A stretch of 64,000 nucleotides of DNA, from NCBI GenBank assembly GCA_963663675.1, contig OY760498.1, positions 2,852,001 to 2,916,000 on the forward strand, in the 5' to 3' direction. A program made the translations under genes and the position numbers. This document shows, piece by piece, positions 44,865-54,844 of the stretch (the stretch's first letter is position 1; every line of letters begins with the position of its first letter). This stretch comes from CAINVV01 sp963663675. Its GTDB lineage: Bacteria; Bacteroidota; Bacteroidia; Bacteroidales; Prolixibacteraceae. The notes under the pieces were generated by a model. That model was not told the DNA's origin. It ran no database searches and saw nothing but the letters and a program-made list of their open reading frames with translations.

Positions 44865-46892
44865 ATGCAGTTCAAGATAATAGCCGACTTCACTCCTACC
44901 GGGGATCAGCCCCAGGCTATTGTACAACTGAGTGAAGGAATAATGAACGAAACTCCTTATCAGACGCTTTTGGGTGTCACTGGTTCAGGGAAGACTTTTA
45001 CCATGGCCAACGTGATTGAGAAAGTCCAGAAACCCACGCTGATTCTGAGTCACAACAAGACACTTGCTGCCCAGCTTTACGGCGAAATGAAACAGTTTTT
45101 TCCTGAAAACGCTGTGCAGTATTTTGTATCCTATTACGACTATTACCAGCCAGAAGCCTATTTGCCTGTTACAGACACTTTTATTGAGAAGGACCTGGCT
45201 ATCAACAAAGAAATTGAGAAATTAAGGCTTGCTGCTACTTCATCTTTGCTTTCGGGAAGAAGGGATGTTATTGTTGTCTCCTCAGTATCATGTATTTATG
45301 GAATAGGAAATCCGGAGGATTTTCATGCCAATGTGACATATATCAAGGTGGGTGAACAGCTGGGGCGTAATGCTATGCTGAGAAAGCTGGTTGATGCCAT
45401 GTATTCACGTACTGAGGTTGATTTTCAGCGGGGAAATTTCAGGGTTAAAGGCGATTCAGTCGATATTTTTCCCGCTTATGCAGATGAGGCAGTCAGAATT
45501 CAGTTTTTTGGAGATGAAATCGAAGAAATATCCACATTCAATCCTGAAAACGGTGCATTCCTGCTCAATCACGAACACTACTCCATTTATCCCGCCAATA
45601 TCTTTGTTACCACCAAGGAAAGAGTCAAAACGGCCATCCGGCAGATACAGGATGATCTTATCCGGCAAATAGATTTTTTTAAAAGTGTTGGAAAACACCA
45701 GGAAGCCAGGCGGATTGAAGACCGCGTCAATTACGACCTGGAAATGATCAGGGAATTGGGATATTGTCCGGGAATAGAAAATTATTCCCGCTATTTTGAT
45801 GGCAGGGTTCCTGGTTCCAGGCCATTTTGCCTGTTGGATTTTTTTCCGGAAGACTACCTGATGATCATCGATGAAAGCCATGTAACCATGCCACAGATTC
45901 GTGCCATGTACGGGGGTGACCGCTCGCGCAAGACAACCCTGGTCGACTATGGGTTCAGGTTGCCCGCCGCCATTGACAACCGGCCACTTAAATTTGATGA
46001 ATTTGAGGGAATTGCAAGACAAATTGTTTTCGTCAGTGCAACGCCCGCTGATTATGAACTGGAGAAAAGTGAAGGCGTGATTGTAGAGCAAATTATCAGG
46101 CCAACAGGACTGCTGGATCCAATCATTGAAATACGACCTGCTCACAACCAGATAGATGACCTGATCCACGAGATACATCTCAGGATTGAGAAAAATGAAC
46201 GTATTCTGGTGACTACCCTAACCAAGAGAATGGCAGAAGAGCTTTCCAGGTATTTTGATCGCATCAACATTAAATGCCGTTACATCCATTCAGATGTGGA
46301 CACCATGGAACGGGTCGAGATCATGGAAGAACTCAGAAAGGGGAGTTTCGATGTGCTCGTCGGTATCAACCTGCTGCGTGAAGGGCTTGATCTGCCTGAG
46401 GTTTCACTGGTGGCAATCCTGGATGCAGACAAAGAAGGGTTCCTGAGATCTGAAAGATCTTTGACCCAGACCTCCGGACGCGCGGCCCGTAACCTGAACG
46501 GAAGGGTACTTATGTATGCCGATAAAATTACTGATTCTATGCAAAGGACCATTGATGCAGCGAATTACAGGAGAAACAAGCAGCACGAATACAATCTTGC
46601 CAATGGAATTACTCCAACCGCAATAGTAAAACCAACCCGTGAAATCATCGGACTGGAATACCGGATTTCAAAAGTTTCCGGGGCAAAACCATACCTTCCA
46701 CCCGACAACATCGATTATGCAGCAGACCCGGTTATGGCCTATATGAATCCCGATGCATTGGAGAAAGCCATGCTGAAAACGAAAAAAGAGATGGAAAAAG
46801 CTGCCAAAGATCTTGATTTCCTTGAGGCTGCGAGGTTGCGTGATGAAATGTTCGCTATGCAGAAACTTTTAAAGGAACGACGAAATGGATAA
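44865..46892 (+). CDS. uvrB: Excinuclease ABC subunit UvrB
   Basis: Damage-recognition helicase-like subunit of nucleotide excision repair. Walker A is GVTGSGKT; the beta-hairpin region includes YYDYYQPEAYLP; helicase motifs IDESH and GINLLREGLDLPEV follow. The C-terminal UVR motif that binds UvrC is present (EKAAKDLDFLEAARLRDEMF). Length 675 is complete. The stop overlaps the start of the HD-domain gene by 8 bp. Confidence 0.97.
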   Translation: MQFKIIADFTPTGDQPQAIVQLSEGIMNETPYQTLLGVTGSGKTFTMANVIEKVQKPTLILSHNKTLAAQLYGEMKQFFPENAVQYFVSYYDYYQPEAYLPVTDTFIEKDLAINKEIEKLRLAATSSLLSGRRDVIVVSSVSCIYGIGNPEDFHANVTYIKVGEQLGRNAMLRKLVDAMYSRTEVDFQRGNFRVKGDSVDIFPAYADEAVRIQFFGDEIEEISTFNPENGAFLLNHEHYSIYPANIFVTTKERVKTAIRQIQDDLIRQIDFFKSVGKHQEARRIEDRVNYDLEMIRELGYCPGIENYSRYFDGRVPGSRPFCLLDFFPEDYLMIIDESHVTMPQIRAMYGGDRSRKTTLVDYGFRLPAAIDNRPLKFDEFEGIARQIVFVSATPADYELEKSEGVIVEQIIRPTGLLDPIIEIRPAHNQIDDLIHEIHLRIEKNERILVTTLTKRMAEELSRYFDRINIKCRYIHSDVDTMERVEIMEELRKGSFDVLVGINLLREGLDLPEVSLVAILDADKEGFLRSERSLTQTSGRAARNLNGRVLMYADKITDSMQRTIDAANYRRNKQHEYNLANGITPTAIVKPTREIIGLEYRISKVSGAKPYLPPDNIDYAADPVMAYMNPDALEKAMLKTKKEMEKAAKDLDFLEAARLRDEMFAMQKLLKERRNG

Positions 46893-47376
46893 TCAAATTC
46901 AGGCAGCGCTGTTGCAGATGATACAACATAACCGTGGGGATCAAAAAAGAATTGAACATTCCCTCAAAGTATACAGCTATGCCAGTTTACTCGGTAGGAT
47001 GGAAAGCCTTGACCCTTCAAATCAGTTTATCCTGGAACTGACAGCCATACTTCATGATATAGGCATACGTATAGCTGAAGACAAATACGGATTCTCAGAC
47101 GGCAAAAAGCAGGAGACAGAGGGACCACCCGTTGCCAGGCAAATGCTGGAAAAACTGGATATCAACACTGCGGTTATTGACAGGGTCTGTTTTATTATAA
47201 GCAAACACCACACTTTTTCAGCCATTGACGGAATTGATTTCCAACTACTTGTTGAAGCAGATTTTCTGGTCAATTCAGTGGAGGAAGAGGTTTCACGCGA
47301 AGGAATTAAGAAATTCGTTGAGCTGAATTTCAAAACAAACAGCGGCAGGAAATTAATCGGGGAGTTATTCACTTAA
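46885..47376 (+). CDS. HD-domain phosphohydrolase-like protein
   Basis: A 163-residue HD-superfamily protein. The metal ligands are in RIEHSLKVYSYA (H), AILHDIG (HD) and ISKHHTFSAIDG. Such single-domain proteins hydrolyse nucleotides or phosphodiesters; the substrate here is unknown. Its ATG lies inside the last codons of uvrB, so translation is coupled, which may hint at a nucleotide-related or repair-linked role. Confidence 0.85.
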   Translation: MDNQIQAALLQMIQHNRGDQKRIEHSLKVYSYASLLGRMESLDPSNQFILELTAILHDIGIRIAEDKYGFSDGKKQETEGPPVARQMLEKLDINTAVIDRVCFIISKHHTFSAIDGIDFQLLVEADFLVNSVEEEVSREGIKKFVELNFKTNSGRKLIGELFT

Positions 47377-47406
47377 GTTCATCTTAAGTCAAAACTATCC
47401 GAACTC

Positions 47407-50400
47407 TTACCAGACCCTTGATTTATCATACCCTTTTTCTTTGCAGAATCGGGTAGCCTGGTGCATAAACGCCTGCAGACGTGTTTCAATATTTACCGTA
47501 TCCTGACCATCATAGGCAATGTTTTCCCAGGGAATGTTTTCATGATCTTTCCTGAAAACATGTGATACAGAGGTAATTAAAGTACCAGGCATGCAGGTGA
47601 AAGGCAAAACGTTTGCCACACCCGAAATTTTTGTCCTGGTAAGATTTACCGCCATTCCAAGTGCCAGAGGCGGATCACCATCATAATGCCTGTGAACGTA
47701 GGTGCCACAAGCTTCAAGCATGTCTTTCAGATGTAAATCGCGGTCGAGTTCTGCAACACCGGCAACATTTTTATTTAGGCGACTTTGGGAAATATGCTGT
47801 GAAAGCTCCTGTAACTTTGATTTAAAAAGTCCTTTATAATCATCCTTCCAGATACTGTCACGCCAGTAACGGTAAGTTGAATAACTGATCCACTCAGCCA
47901 TGGGGGCCATAAAGGTCTCTGCACCAAGCTCTTCCAGTCGTTTTACAACATAACCGTTGCAGAATGGGTTGTCACGCATGAATACCTCTCCAATGACAGG
48001 AATAACCGGTTTGCGGTATCCATTCACTATCGGAATAATTTTAAATGCCGCTGCAGACCTTGTAAGCACCTCATTTAAATCTTTTGCACCATTCTCAAGT
48101 GAACGGATCACTTCATCCAGATATTTGTAATAAACAGTATCCGTCATGCCTTTTATCGCCTCGTACGGCCTTCTTTCCTGTTGCATTTTCCTTAGAAGGT
48201 CTACTGCCACCATGCCTTTCCACGCAGTAAACCTGAATTTGGTTGATTTACCGGCTGCCATGGTTTCATAAGAATCATCATTGGTCGGAGAAATTATTTC
48301 AGCGTCATGGAAACCCAGGCGATCGAATATTTTGCGTTGCAACTGGTTGTACTGGCCAAAACGGCAGGGTCCATTGTGATCCGGCATAAAGAATGCCACT
48401 TTTTTAGGATCAATACCCGGCTCCATCAGTTTCGTCAGAAAACTACCTGTAGTACAGGTCATTGGAAAGCATTCCTGTGAAGAGGTATATTTTCTTGCCA
48501 GCGCCAGTGCATGCTCATCAGTCATCGGCAATACTTCCGATTTAATTCCGCAGCTTCTCACTGCAGCTGAAACGGCATAGGCAGCATCCCGCATATAGGG
48601 GAAATAGATCACCCTGTCGTCGTTGAAATGCCTGGTAAATAAAACCGGGGCAATGGGCTTTGCTTTTGAATGAATCTTCTGATATCCGTCCAGGCTGTCA
48701 AGAAATGCCTCACAACGTGTGAGCAGTCCTGCATCGGCGCTGTGTTCATCTACCTCGAGTAAAAGATATGGTTTGCCCCTCATTTCATCACGAACAAAGT
48801 GATGAAGAAACGAATCTGGTCCGCACCTGAAATTACTGAGATAAACGGCAAACAAATTTTCGGTCTCACTTATAATTTTAGCTGCTGAAAGTATTTTTTG
48901 CCCATTGGGCCAGTACATTTTTGGGTAACTCTCAAAAATGTTGATCGTTTGAAGAGGCAGATAATCCATCGGGATGGGCAGGATATCCATGTTGATTAGT
49001 TTCTCAACAAGATTCAGGTTCAGCATGGTATCGGATGAATTATAAGGTCTTCCGATGATGACCATCGCCTTTTTATCCTTCGGAAGATTCTGCATGACTT
49101 CAACGCCACGTTGCCGTAGAGTAGCTTCAAATGACATTTGTGCTTCATCTGCCTTTTTGTAAGCTTTGATAACTCTTGAAGCAGGTGTTCCGAATTTCTC
49201 TTTCATAAAACCGGAAAGCTCCTTGTAAATCACTTTATCAGAAAATCGGAAATGGAGCGTTGGAACCAACAACTTATTGACATTCTCATTGTTGTGCATG
49301 GCTCCCTGCACCATAAAAGGATAAGACTGAATCCACGGACAGTTGCAGTTACTCGTAGTATTGTTCTTAGCTGCTTTGGCATTTACAATAAACGGGGTGA
49401 AAACATAATCCACTTTCTTTTCCAGCAGGTTATGGATATGTCCATGCATGACCTCTACCGGGAAACAGGTTTCCGCAATAATCGACTCCAGTGAAGTTGT
49501 CACTATTTTGGTATCGGTTTCATCAGAGACCACGACTCTGAATCCCAGCTCCCGGAAGAACGTCCTCCAAAACGGGAATTGCTGGTAGAAGAGCATCAGA
49601 CCGCGGGGGATTCCAATGGTTATCTTATCGCCACGTGCAGCCTCCTCAACAAAGTCGCCGACAAGATATTGAAGTCGTTCTTCAAATAAATTAGGAATAT
49701 CCTTCCCTTTCCCTTTGCGATCGGCAACTTCCCACCTGTCACAACGTCCACCAAAATACAAGGGTTTCTTTTCTCCCTCGATCTGCACCATTTGTACCTC
49801 GCAATCGTTGGAGCAATGTTTGCAGGTAAATTTTTTGAGCGAGAAAGGTAGTTTTGAGACACCAAATCCTTTGAACCGGGATTTAACATCCGGTTTCATC
49901 ACGCCGCGCGCCAGTATTGCCGCTCCGATCGCTCCAGTTACATCATAATGGGGTGGAATGATTATCTGCTTGCCTGTCACCTCCTCGAATGCCGCAACAA
50001 CAGACTTGTTATTGGTAACTCCACCCTGGAAAAAGATTCTATTCCCGATTAATTTGGTTCCAACAACTTTCTGTATGTAGTTTAAGACGATTGAATAGGC
50101 TAATCCTCCGACCAGGTTTTCCTTGATCTCCCCCTTTTGCTGGTGGGAATTAAGGTCTGATTCCATGAAAACAGTGCACCGGTCACCCAGGCAACAAGGA
50201 TGCTGTGAACTTAAAGCCAGTTTACCAAAATCATTAACAATGTTGATATCCAGCTTTTCAGCCTGTTCTTCCAGGAATGAGCCAGTACCTGCCGCGCATA
50301 CCTTATTCATCTCAAAATCAACTACGACGCCATTCTCTATGCGGATATATTTTGAATCCTGACCTCCGATTTCAAATATAGTGTCTACAGTCGGATCATA

Positions 50401-51705
50401 AGCGATAGCCGCAGTTGCCTGTGCTGTTATCTCATTCTGAATGGTATCCGCCCCGATAAAATCCCCTGTAAGATACCTCCCCGACCCGGTAGTACCCGCT
50501 GATTTAATTTCAACGCTCTCACCCACTTCTTCATAAATTTCAGATAAGCCGCGCCTTATAGCTTCCAGTGGTTTACTGGCAGTGGGCAGATATCTGCGGG
50601 CAATCACATTGTTTTTATCGTCTATCAGGACAATATTGGTACTGAGCGATCCAACATCGACACCCAGACTAACAGGATATTTCACAAATCCTCCATGGCG
50701 AAGTTCCTGAGTAGAATCCGTCCTGTAACTAATTGGAATCGAAGCAACATCCCTATTGTAGATTGCCCCGGATTCTTTGAGGGGAGGATGGTATTTTTTA
50801 GCTTTATTATCTCCTGCCAGGAACTCCTCCAATGCTGCAAGACCTTTGTATTCGCCAATTTTTGATCCGTTTTCAAGTGTAGTCAGTACAGCACCTATTG
50901 CGCCCATTGCGGCGTGATGTTCAGGTATGATCAGTTCTCCCTTTCCGAGACCCAGCACTTCCTCAAATGCCCTGACCATTCCAACATTTGCAGCAACTCC
51001 ACCCTGAAAGATTATAGGTTTCTGAAAATTTTTACCCCTTCCCAGTGTACTCTTAAAATTTCTTGCCACAGCAAAACAGAGCCCTGCTACAATATCGTGA
51101 AGAGGAGTCGCAACTTGCTGTAGATGAATCATATCGCTTTTTGCAAAAACACTGCATCTTCCTGCTATCCGTGGCGGATTAACCGATTTTAGCGATAGCT
51201 CACCAAATTCGTTTACGATAGATACTCCGATTCTCCTGGCCTGTTGGTCCAGGAAGGAACCGGTACCGGCAGCACACAATGTATTCAGAGCAAAATCAGA
51301 CAGTTGGGACTTATTGGTTATCTCCTTGTGTTCCATGAAGATCAATTTTGAATCCTCTCCTCCCATTTCAATAATGGTCCTGACTTCAGGATACAACTTT
51401 GCAACAGCGGTTGACTGGCTAATAATTTCATTGACAAAATTACCGCCAAGCATTTCACTTGCCTGTTTACCTCCAGTTCCGGTAAAGGCAATTTCAATAA
51501 TATTTTCGGCTCCTTTTGCCAAAATAAGTTTGGACAGGACATCCTTCAGCACATGGAAAGGTCTGCCGTGACAAAAATCATAAAGAGTTTCGACAACATT
51601 GCAGTTGTAATCCAAAACAACGGTATTGATTGAAATTGAACCAATATCAATCCCAATTCTTACTTTGTTAAGTTCAGCCGGAAGGCTAGCATTAGGTTGA
51701 TTCAT
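47407..51705 (-). CDS. Giant 2-hydroxyacyl-CoA dehydratase activase (two BadF/BcrA ATPase domains + DUF2229 + HgdB-like region)
   Basis: About 1,430 residues. Two ASKHA-fold BcrAD/BadFG domains are in tandem (numbering from the upstream ATG: about 30-315, IGIDIGSISINTVV; about 355-640, LGVDVGSLSTNIV). Each has the cluster cysteine in CAAGTGSFL and a second one in GRCSVFAKSD or DRCTVFMESD. Then come a cysteine-rich link (CKHCSNDC), DUF2229 (about 715-900, GIPRGLMLFYQQFPFW) and a region like the dehydratase subunit HgdB/HgdC. Archetypal activators are 260 residues and use ATP to drive an electron to very low potential. Start chosen at 51705 (MNQPNASL); an upstream ATG at 51750 adds 15 doubtful residues. 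No dehydratase or CoA transferase is adjacent. Confidence 0.85.
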   Translation of the reverse strand: MNQPNASLPAELNKVRIGIDIGSISINTVVLDYNCNVVETLYDFCHGRPFHVLKDVLSKLILAKGAENIIEIAFTGTGGKQASEMLGGNFVNEIISQSTAVAKLYPEVRTIIEMGGEDSKLIFMEHKEITNKSQLSDFALNTLCAAGTGSFLDQQARRIGVSIVNEFGELSLKSVNPPRIAGRCSVFAKSDMIHLQQVATPLHDIVAGLCFAVARNFKSTLGRGKNFQKPIIFQGGVAANVGMVRAFEEVLGLGKGELIIPEHHAAMGAIGAVLTTLENGSKIGEYKGLAALEEFLAGDNKAKKYHPPLKESGAIYNRDVASIPISYRTDSTQELRHGGFVKYPVSLGVDVGSLSTNIVLIDDKNNVIARRYLPTASKPLEAIRRGLSEIYEEVGESVEIKSAGTTGSGRYLTGDFIGADTIQNEITAQATAAIAYDPTVDTIFEIGGQDSKYIRIENGVVVDFEMNKVCAAGTGSFLEEQAEKLDINIVNDFGKLALSSQHPCCLGDRCTVFMESDLNSHQQKGEIKENLVGGLAYSIVLNYIQKVVGTKLIGNRIFFQGGVTNNKSVVAAFEEVTGKQIIIPPHYDVTGAIGAAILARGVMKPDVKSRFKGFGVSKLPFSLKKFTCKHCSNDCEVQMVQIEGEKKPLYFGGRCDRWEVADRKGKGKDIPNLFEERLQYLVGDFVEEAARGDKITIGIPRGLMLFYQQFPFWRTFFRELGFRVVVSDETDTKIVTTSLESIIAETCFPVEVMHGHIHNLLEKKVDYVFTPFIVNAKAAKNNTTSNCNCPWIQSYPFMVQGAMHNNENVNKLLVPTLHFRFSDKVIYKELSGFMKEKFGTPASRVIKAYKKADEAQMSFEATLRQRGVEVMQNLPKDKKAMVIIGRPYNSSDTMLNLNLVEKLINMDILPIPMDYLPLQTINIFESYPKMYWPNGQKILSAAKIISETENLFAVYLSNFRCGPDSFLHHFVRDEMRGKPYLLLEVDEHSADAGLLTRCEAFLDSLDGYQKIHSKAKPIAPVLFTRHFNDDRVIYFPYMRDAAYAVSAAVRSCGIKSEVLPMTDEHALALARKYTSSQECFPMTCTTGSFLTKLMEPGIDPKKVAFFMPDHNGPCRFGQYNQLQRKIFDRLGFHDAEIISPTNDDSYETMAAGKSTKFRFTAWKGMVAVDLLRKMQQERRPYEAIKGMTDTVYYKYLDEVIRSLENGAKDLNEVLTRSAAAFKIIPIVNGYRKPVIPVIGEVFMRDNPFCNGYVVKRLEELGAETFMAPMAEWISYSTYRYWRDSIWKDDYKGLFKSKLQELSQHISQSRLNKNVAGVAELDRDLHLKDMLEACGTYVHRHYDGDPPLALGMAVNLTRTKISGVANVLPFTCMPGTLITSVSHVFRKDHENIPWENIAYDGQDTVNIETRLQAFMHQATRFCKEKGYDKSRVW

Positions 51706-52111
51706 GGTCAAAATTTGGTTATGAATAAACAAATTAGCCCTGGTCGGCACATCTGTTTTACAATCAATTAGTTACAAATACCACTTTAGATAAACAGCAA
51801 AAGAAAGGGAAATCTTGCCGACATTTTTTATCTAAAATACTGAATTATTTAAACATATGTACAAATATTGATATGATTCCATTAAATTTTAGCAGGAAAA
51901 TTCAGAACCAATGATTATCCTAAAGCAATAGTGTGAATCGTTTCTCATCTTTGAGAGATTATCCTCCTGCATAATGCAAATTTGAACCGCTTCCGGTATC
52001 CCCTAAAATTTTTGATTAATGCGAATTGTCGCAAACAGGGCTATCCGATTACTTGAACAAAAAAAGCCCTGACTCTCAGCGAATCAGGGCTATTCAATAT
52101 AATTTAAGACT
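51706..52111. other. Intergenic region between the activase gene and rpoD
   Basis: About 400 bp of AT-rich DNA. The rpoD terminator is at its far end. I see no convincing promoter for the activase gene, no tRNA and no coding frame. Confidence 0.5.
52057..52091 (-). terminator. Rho-independent terminator of rpoD
   Basis: An 8-bp stem AGCCCTGA / TCAGGGCT (52065-52072, 52084-52091) with an 11-nt loop, followed on the minus strand by a T run (complement of 52057-52064). It lies 20 bp after the rpoD stop. Confidence 0.88.
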
Positions 52112-52972
52112 TTATCCGAGGTACGTTTTAAGCAGCTTACTCCTGGATGTATGACGAAGGCGACGGATTGCCTTCTCTTTGATCTGTCGTACCCGTTCGC
52201 GGGTCAGCCCGAAATGTTCGCCAATTTCCTCCAGTGTCATTTCTGTACTTGCAATCCCAAAGAACATCCGGATAATATCGGCTTCTCTTTCAGTAAGCGT
52301 AGCGAGTGAGCGTTCAATTTCGCGTGACAGCGATTCATCAATCAGAACACGGTCTGCATTGGGTGAATCATTGTTGATCAAAACATCAAGCAGACTATTG
52401 TCTTCACCATCAACGAAAGGTGCGTCAACAGAGACGTGACGGCCTGAAACGCGAAGCGTGTCGGCAACCTTCTCTGCAGGAAGTTCAAGCTGATCAGCAA
52501 GTTCTTCTGGTGAAGGCCTTCTCTCGTGCTCCTGTTCAAACTTTGAGTATGCTTTGTTGATTTTGTTCAAGGATCCCACCTGGTTCAGCGGGAGACGCAC
52601 AATACGTGACTGTTCAGCCAAAGCCTGCAAAATTGACTGACGAATCCACCACACCGCATAGGAAATAAATTTAAAACCCCTGGTTTCATCGAATTTTTCA
52701 GCTGCCTTGATCAAACCTAAATTACCTTCATTTATCAGGTCTGGCAGACTCAAACCCTGATTTTGGTATTGCTTGGCAACAGATACCACAAACCGAAGGT
52801 TAGCCCTGGTAAGTTTTTCCAGCGCCGCCTGATCCCCTTTTTTGATCCGTTGCGCTAACTCAACTTCCTCTTCAACAGAAATTAGTTCTTCTTTACCGAT
52901 TTCCTGAAGGTATTTGTCAAGTGAGGCACTCTCACGGTTTGTAATTGACTTGGTAATTTTTAGTTGTCTCAT
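52112..52972 (-). CDS. rpoD: Primary RNA polymerase sigma factor (RpoD/SigA, short Bacteroidota type)
   Basis: The main sigma factor, 286 residues. It lacks region 1.1 and the non-conserved insert; region 1.2 starts at SLDKYLQEIGKEELIS. Region 2 (LRFVVSVAKQYQNQGLSLPDLINEGNLGLIKAAEKFDETRGFKFISYAVWWIRQSI), region 3 and region 4 helix-turn-helix (LEEIGEHFGLTRERVRQIKEKAIRRLR) are complete. This is the form that reads the TAnnTTTG promoters noted across the window. Confidence 0.96.
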   Translation of the reverse strand: MRQLKITKSITNRESASLDKYLQEIGKEELISVEEEVELAQRIKKGDQAALEKLTRANLRFVVSVAKQYQNQGLSLPDLINEGNLGLIKAAEKFDETRGFKFISYAVWWIRQSILQALAEQSRIVRLPLNQVGSLNKINKAYSKFEQEHERRPSPEELADQLELPAEKVADTLRVSGRHVSVDAPFVDGEDNSLLDVLINNDSPNADRVLIDESLSREIERSLATLTEREADIIRMFFGIASTEMTLEEIGEHFGLTRERVRQIKEKAIRRLRHTSRSKLLKTYLG

Positions 52973-52992
52973 GCTCTGCGATTAAAAGTTTG

Positions 52993-53022
52993 CAAAGATA
53001 GTAATAAAGTTCTTTGGAACAA
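52993..53022 (-). promoter_or_regulatory. Promoter of rpoD
   Basis: On the minus strand TTG (53022-53020), a 19-bp spacer and TATCTTTG (53000-52993). The spacing is ideal for the Bacteroidota consensus, and the leader to the ATG at 52972 is about 14 nt. It separates rpoD transcription from the upstream protease gene. Confidence 0.65.
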
Positions 53023-53050
53023 TATGAAATCTTCTGTTACAAGGTACGAA

Positions 53051-54508
53051 TTATTCAGCTAAATCAAAAACATAATAAGTCCATTTTCCGTCAGGATAAA
53101 CGCCTTCCAGCAGGACTGGTTTTTTGCTGCTGCTTTTAGCTAAGACCCTCTTTATATCCTCTACGCTTCCAACAGATATTTTGTTAACATCAGTGATGAT
53201 AAATCCGGGCCTAACTCCAATATTTTTTAATTTTCCACTGTTTAGTTTGAGAATCTGTACTCCCTGGTCAATATTCAGGCGGTCTTTGTCCTTAGTTGAT
53301 ATCTCGCCAAATTCTGCTCCGAGTACTGACAACGATTCTTTCACAATGGAGGTATTTCCTTTCATGTTACGCAGTGTCACGTTGAAAGATTTTTCAACAC
53401 CATCTCGTTTGGTAATAACTGCCACGATATCTCCAGGACGATGCTTTCCAACCTGTTCCTGAAGCTCTGCCATTGAATTTACTTTCGTACCATTGATCGA
53501 GATGATTACATCTCCCTTTTTGATGCCTGCCGATCTTGCAGCTCCGTCTTCAACTATTTCCTCAATGAAAACTCCCTCAATTTTGCCAAGATTCTCTTTT
53601 TTTGCCAATTCATCGTCCACATTCTTGATGGAGACTCCAAGCAGTGCCCGTTGAACCTCACCAAATTTCCTCAGATCATCTACTACTTTGTGGACAATCG
53701 AGGCCGGAATGGCAAAAGAATACCCCGAATAACTACCGGTTCTTGATGCAATAGCGGTATTGATTCCGACCAGCTCGCCACGTGCATTCACCAATGCGCC
53801 ACCACTGTTACCAGGGTTAACCGCAGCATCTGTCTGGATAAATGACTCTATTGGCATCTGACCGCTCATTATTCCGATGCTTCTGGATTTAGCGCTTATA
53901 ATTCCAGCCGTAACCGTAGAAGTGAGATTGAAGGGATTTCCGACTGCCAGCACCCACTCACCAAGCTTCAATGACTCTGAATCGCCCCAGGGCAAAACTG
54001 TCAGATTTTTAGCCTCTATTTTTACCAAAGCGATATCGGTATTGGCATCACGTCCGATAACCTTTGCTGAAAATCTGCGGTTGTCATTCAGAATCACATC
54101 AATGTTTTCAGCTCCGTCCACAACATGATTGTTGGTTACGATGTAACCATCATCACTGACAATAACACCCGAACCTGCCGCCATGCTGTACTGGGGTTCC
54201 TGGTTATATCCGCCCCGGGGACCAAAGAAAAACTCGAACAGTTGATTACTGCTGTCGTACATGGTATTCTTTGTTTTGGTAGTAATATGCACGACGGCTG
54301 AAACACTCTTTTCCGCTGCTTGTGTCAGATCCGGCAACTGTACCATTGGCAATGGTGGCGGAGTATAACTGGAAAGCTGAACAGGAGTACTTTCAGAAAC
54401 AAAAGTGGCTTTTGGGTTATTAATGAATTGTGAATACAAAATGAGAGCAAGTACTGCTCCAAGAAATGCAAATGCAAAATAAGATGCACTTTTTTTAATT
54501 GTGTTCAT
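53051..54508 (-). CDS. Do-family serine protease (DegP/HtrA)
   Basis: A periplasmic protease/chaperone for misfolded envelope proteins. One N-terminal membrane helix or uncleaved signal (residues 9-26) is followed by a proline-rich stretch and a trypsin-like domain with H128 (TNNHVVDGA), D158 (NTDIALVKI) and S235 (NPGNSGGAL). Two PDZ domains follow (about 285-375 and 395-480). Length 485 is typical. The 336-bp upstream region contains a hairpin and a TACTTTTG element. Confidence 0.94.
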   Translation of the reverse strand: MNTIKKSASYFAFAFLGAVLALILYSQFINNPKATFVSESTPVQLSSYTPPPLPMVQLPDLTQAAEKSVSAVVHITTKTKNTMYDSSNQLFEFFFGPRGGYNQEPQYSMAAGSGVIVSDDGYIVTNNHVVDGAENIDVILNDNRRFSAKVIGRDANTDIALVKIEAKNLTVLPWGDSESLKLGEWVLAVGNPFNLTSTVTAGIISAKSRSIGIMSGQMPIESFIQTDAAVNPGNSGGALVNARGELVGINTAIASRTGSYSGYSFAIPASIVHKVVDDLRKFGEVQRALLGVSIKNVDDELAKKENLGKIEGVFIEEIVEDGAARSAGIKKGDVIISINGTKVNSMAELQEQVGKHRPGDIVAVITKRDGVEKSFNVTLRNMKGNTSIVKESLSVLGAEFGEISTKDKDRLNIDQGVQILKLNSGKLKNIGVRPGFIITDVNKISVGSVEDIKRVLAKSSSKKPVLLEGVYPDGKWTYYVFDLAE

Positions 54509-54844
54509 AAGTATTTACTTTTAATAATTTGAAATAAACCATATCTCAAATTTTATACCACCCTTTGGCAGACTCACCCTTTATTAGACGCAAAAAGGGT
54601 TCAAAAGTAATCCTGATTAACAAACTTTAACTTCGAAGGAACCAGGAGGTCGTGACAAGTATCCTTAAATGACAATATTTCCCTGCTACCGGGATACATG
54701 AAAGTACCCGAACGAGGAATATTGAATCAGAATAACGCACAACCAGATTAGTAAATAGTTCTTATACAGCATTATGCAAGCATTCTGCCTGTATGATTCT
54801 TTCCAGTAAAGTCGGATTGTCAATTTGTCAGTTTCTGACGAAAT
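54509..54844. other. Upstream region of the htrA gene
   Basis: About 335 bp between the protease gene and the LOG-type gene (both minus strand). A 7-bp hairpin ACCCTTT/AAAGGGT (54576-54600) and, next to it, a minus-strand TACTTTTG (54602-54609) could be the promoter region of htrA. No other feature is seen. Confidence 0.4.

Noticed and set aside
45456..46178. 240-codon minus-strand open frame
   Set aside because: Lies wholly inside uvrB, which is complete and highly conserved; no recognisable protein.
51751..52056. tRNA or small RNA in the gap before the activase gene
   Set aside because: No cloverleaf arms, GTTCRA-type T-loop or promoter/terminator pair could be found by eye.
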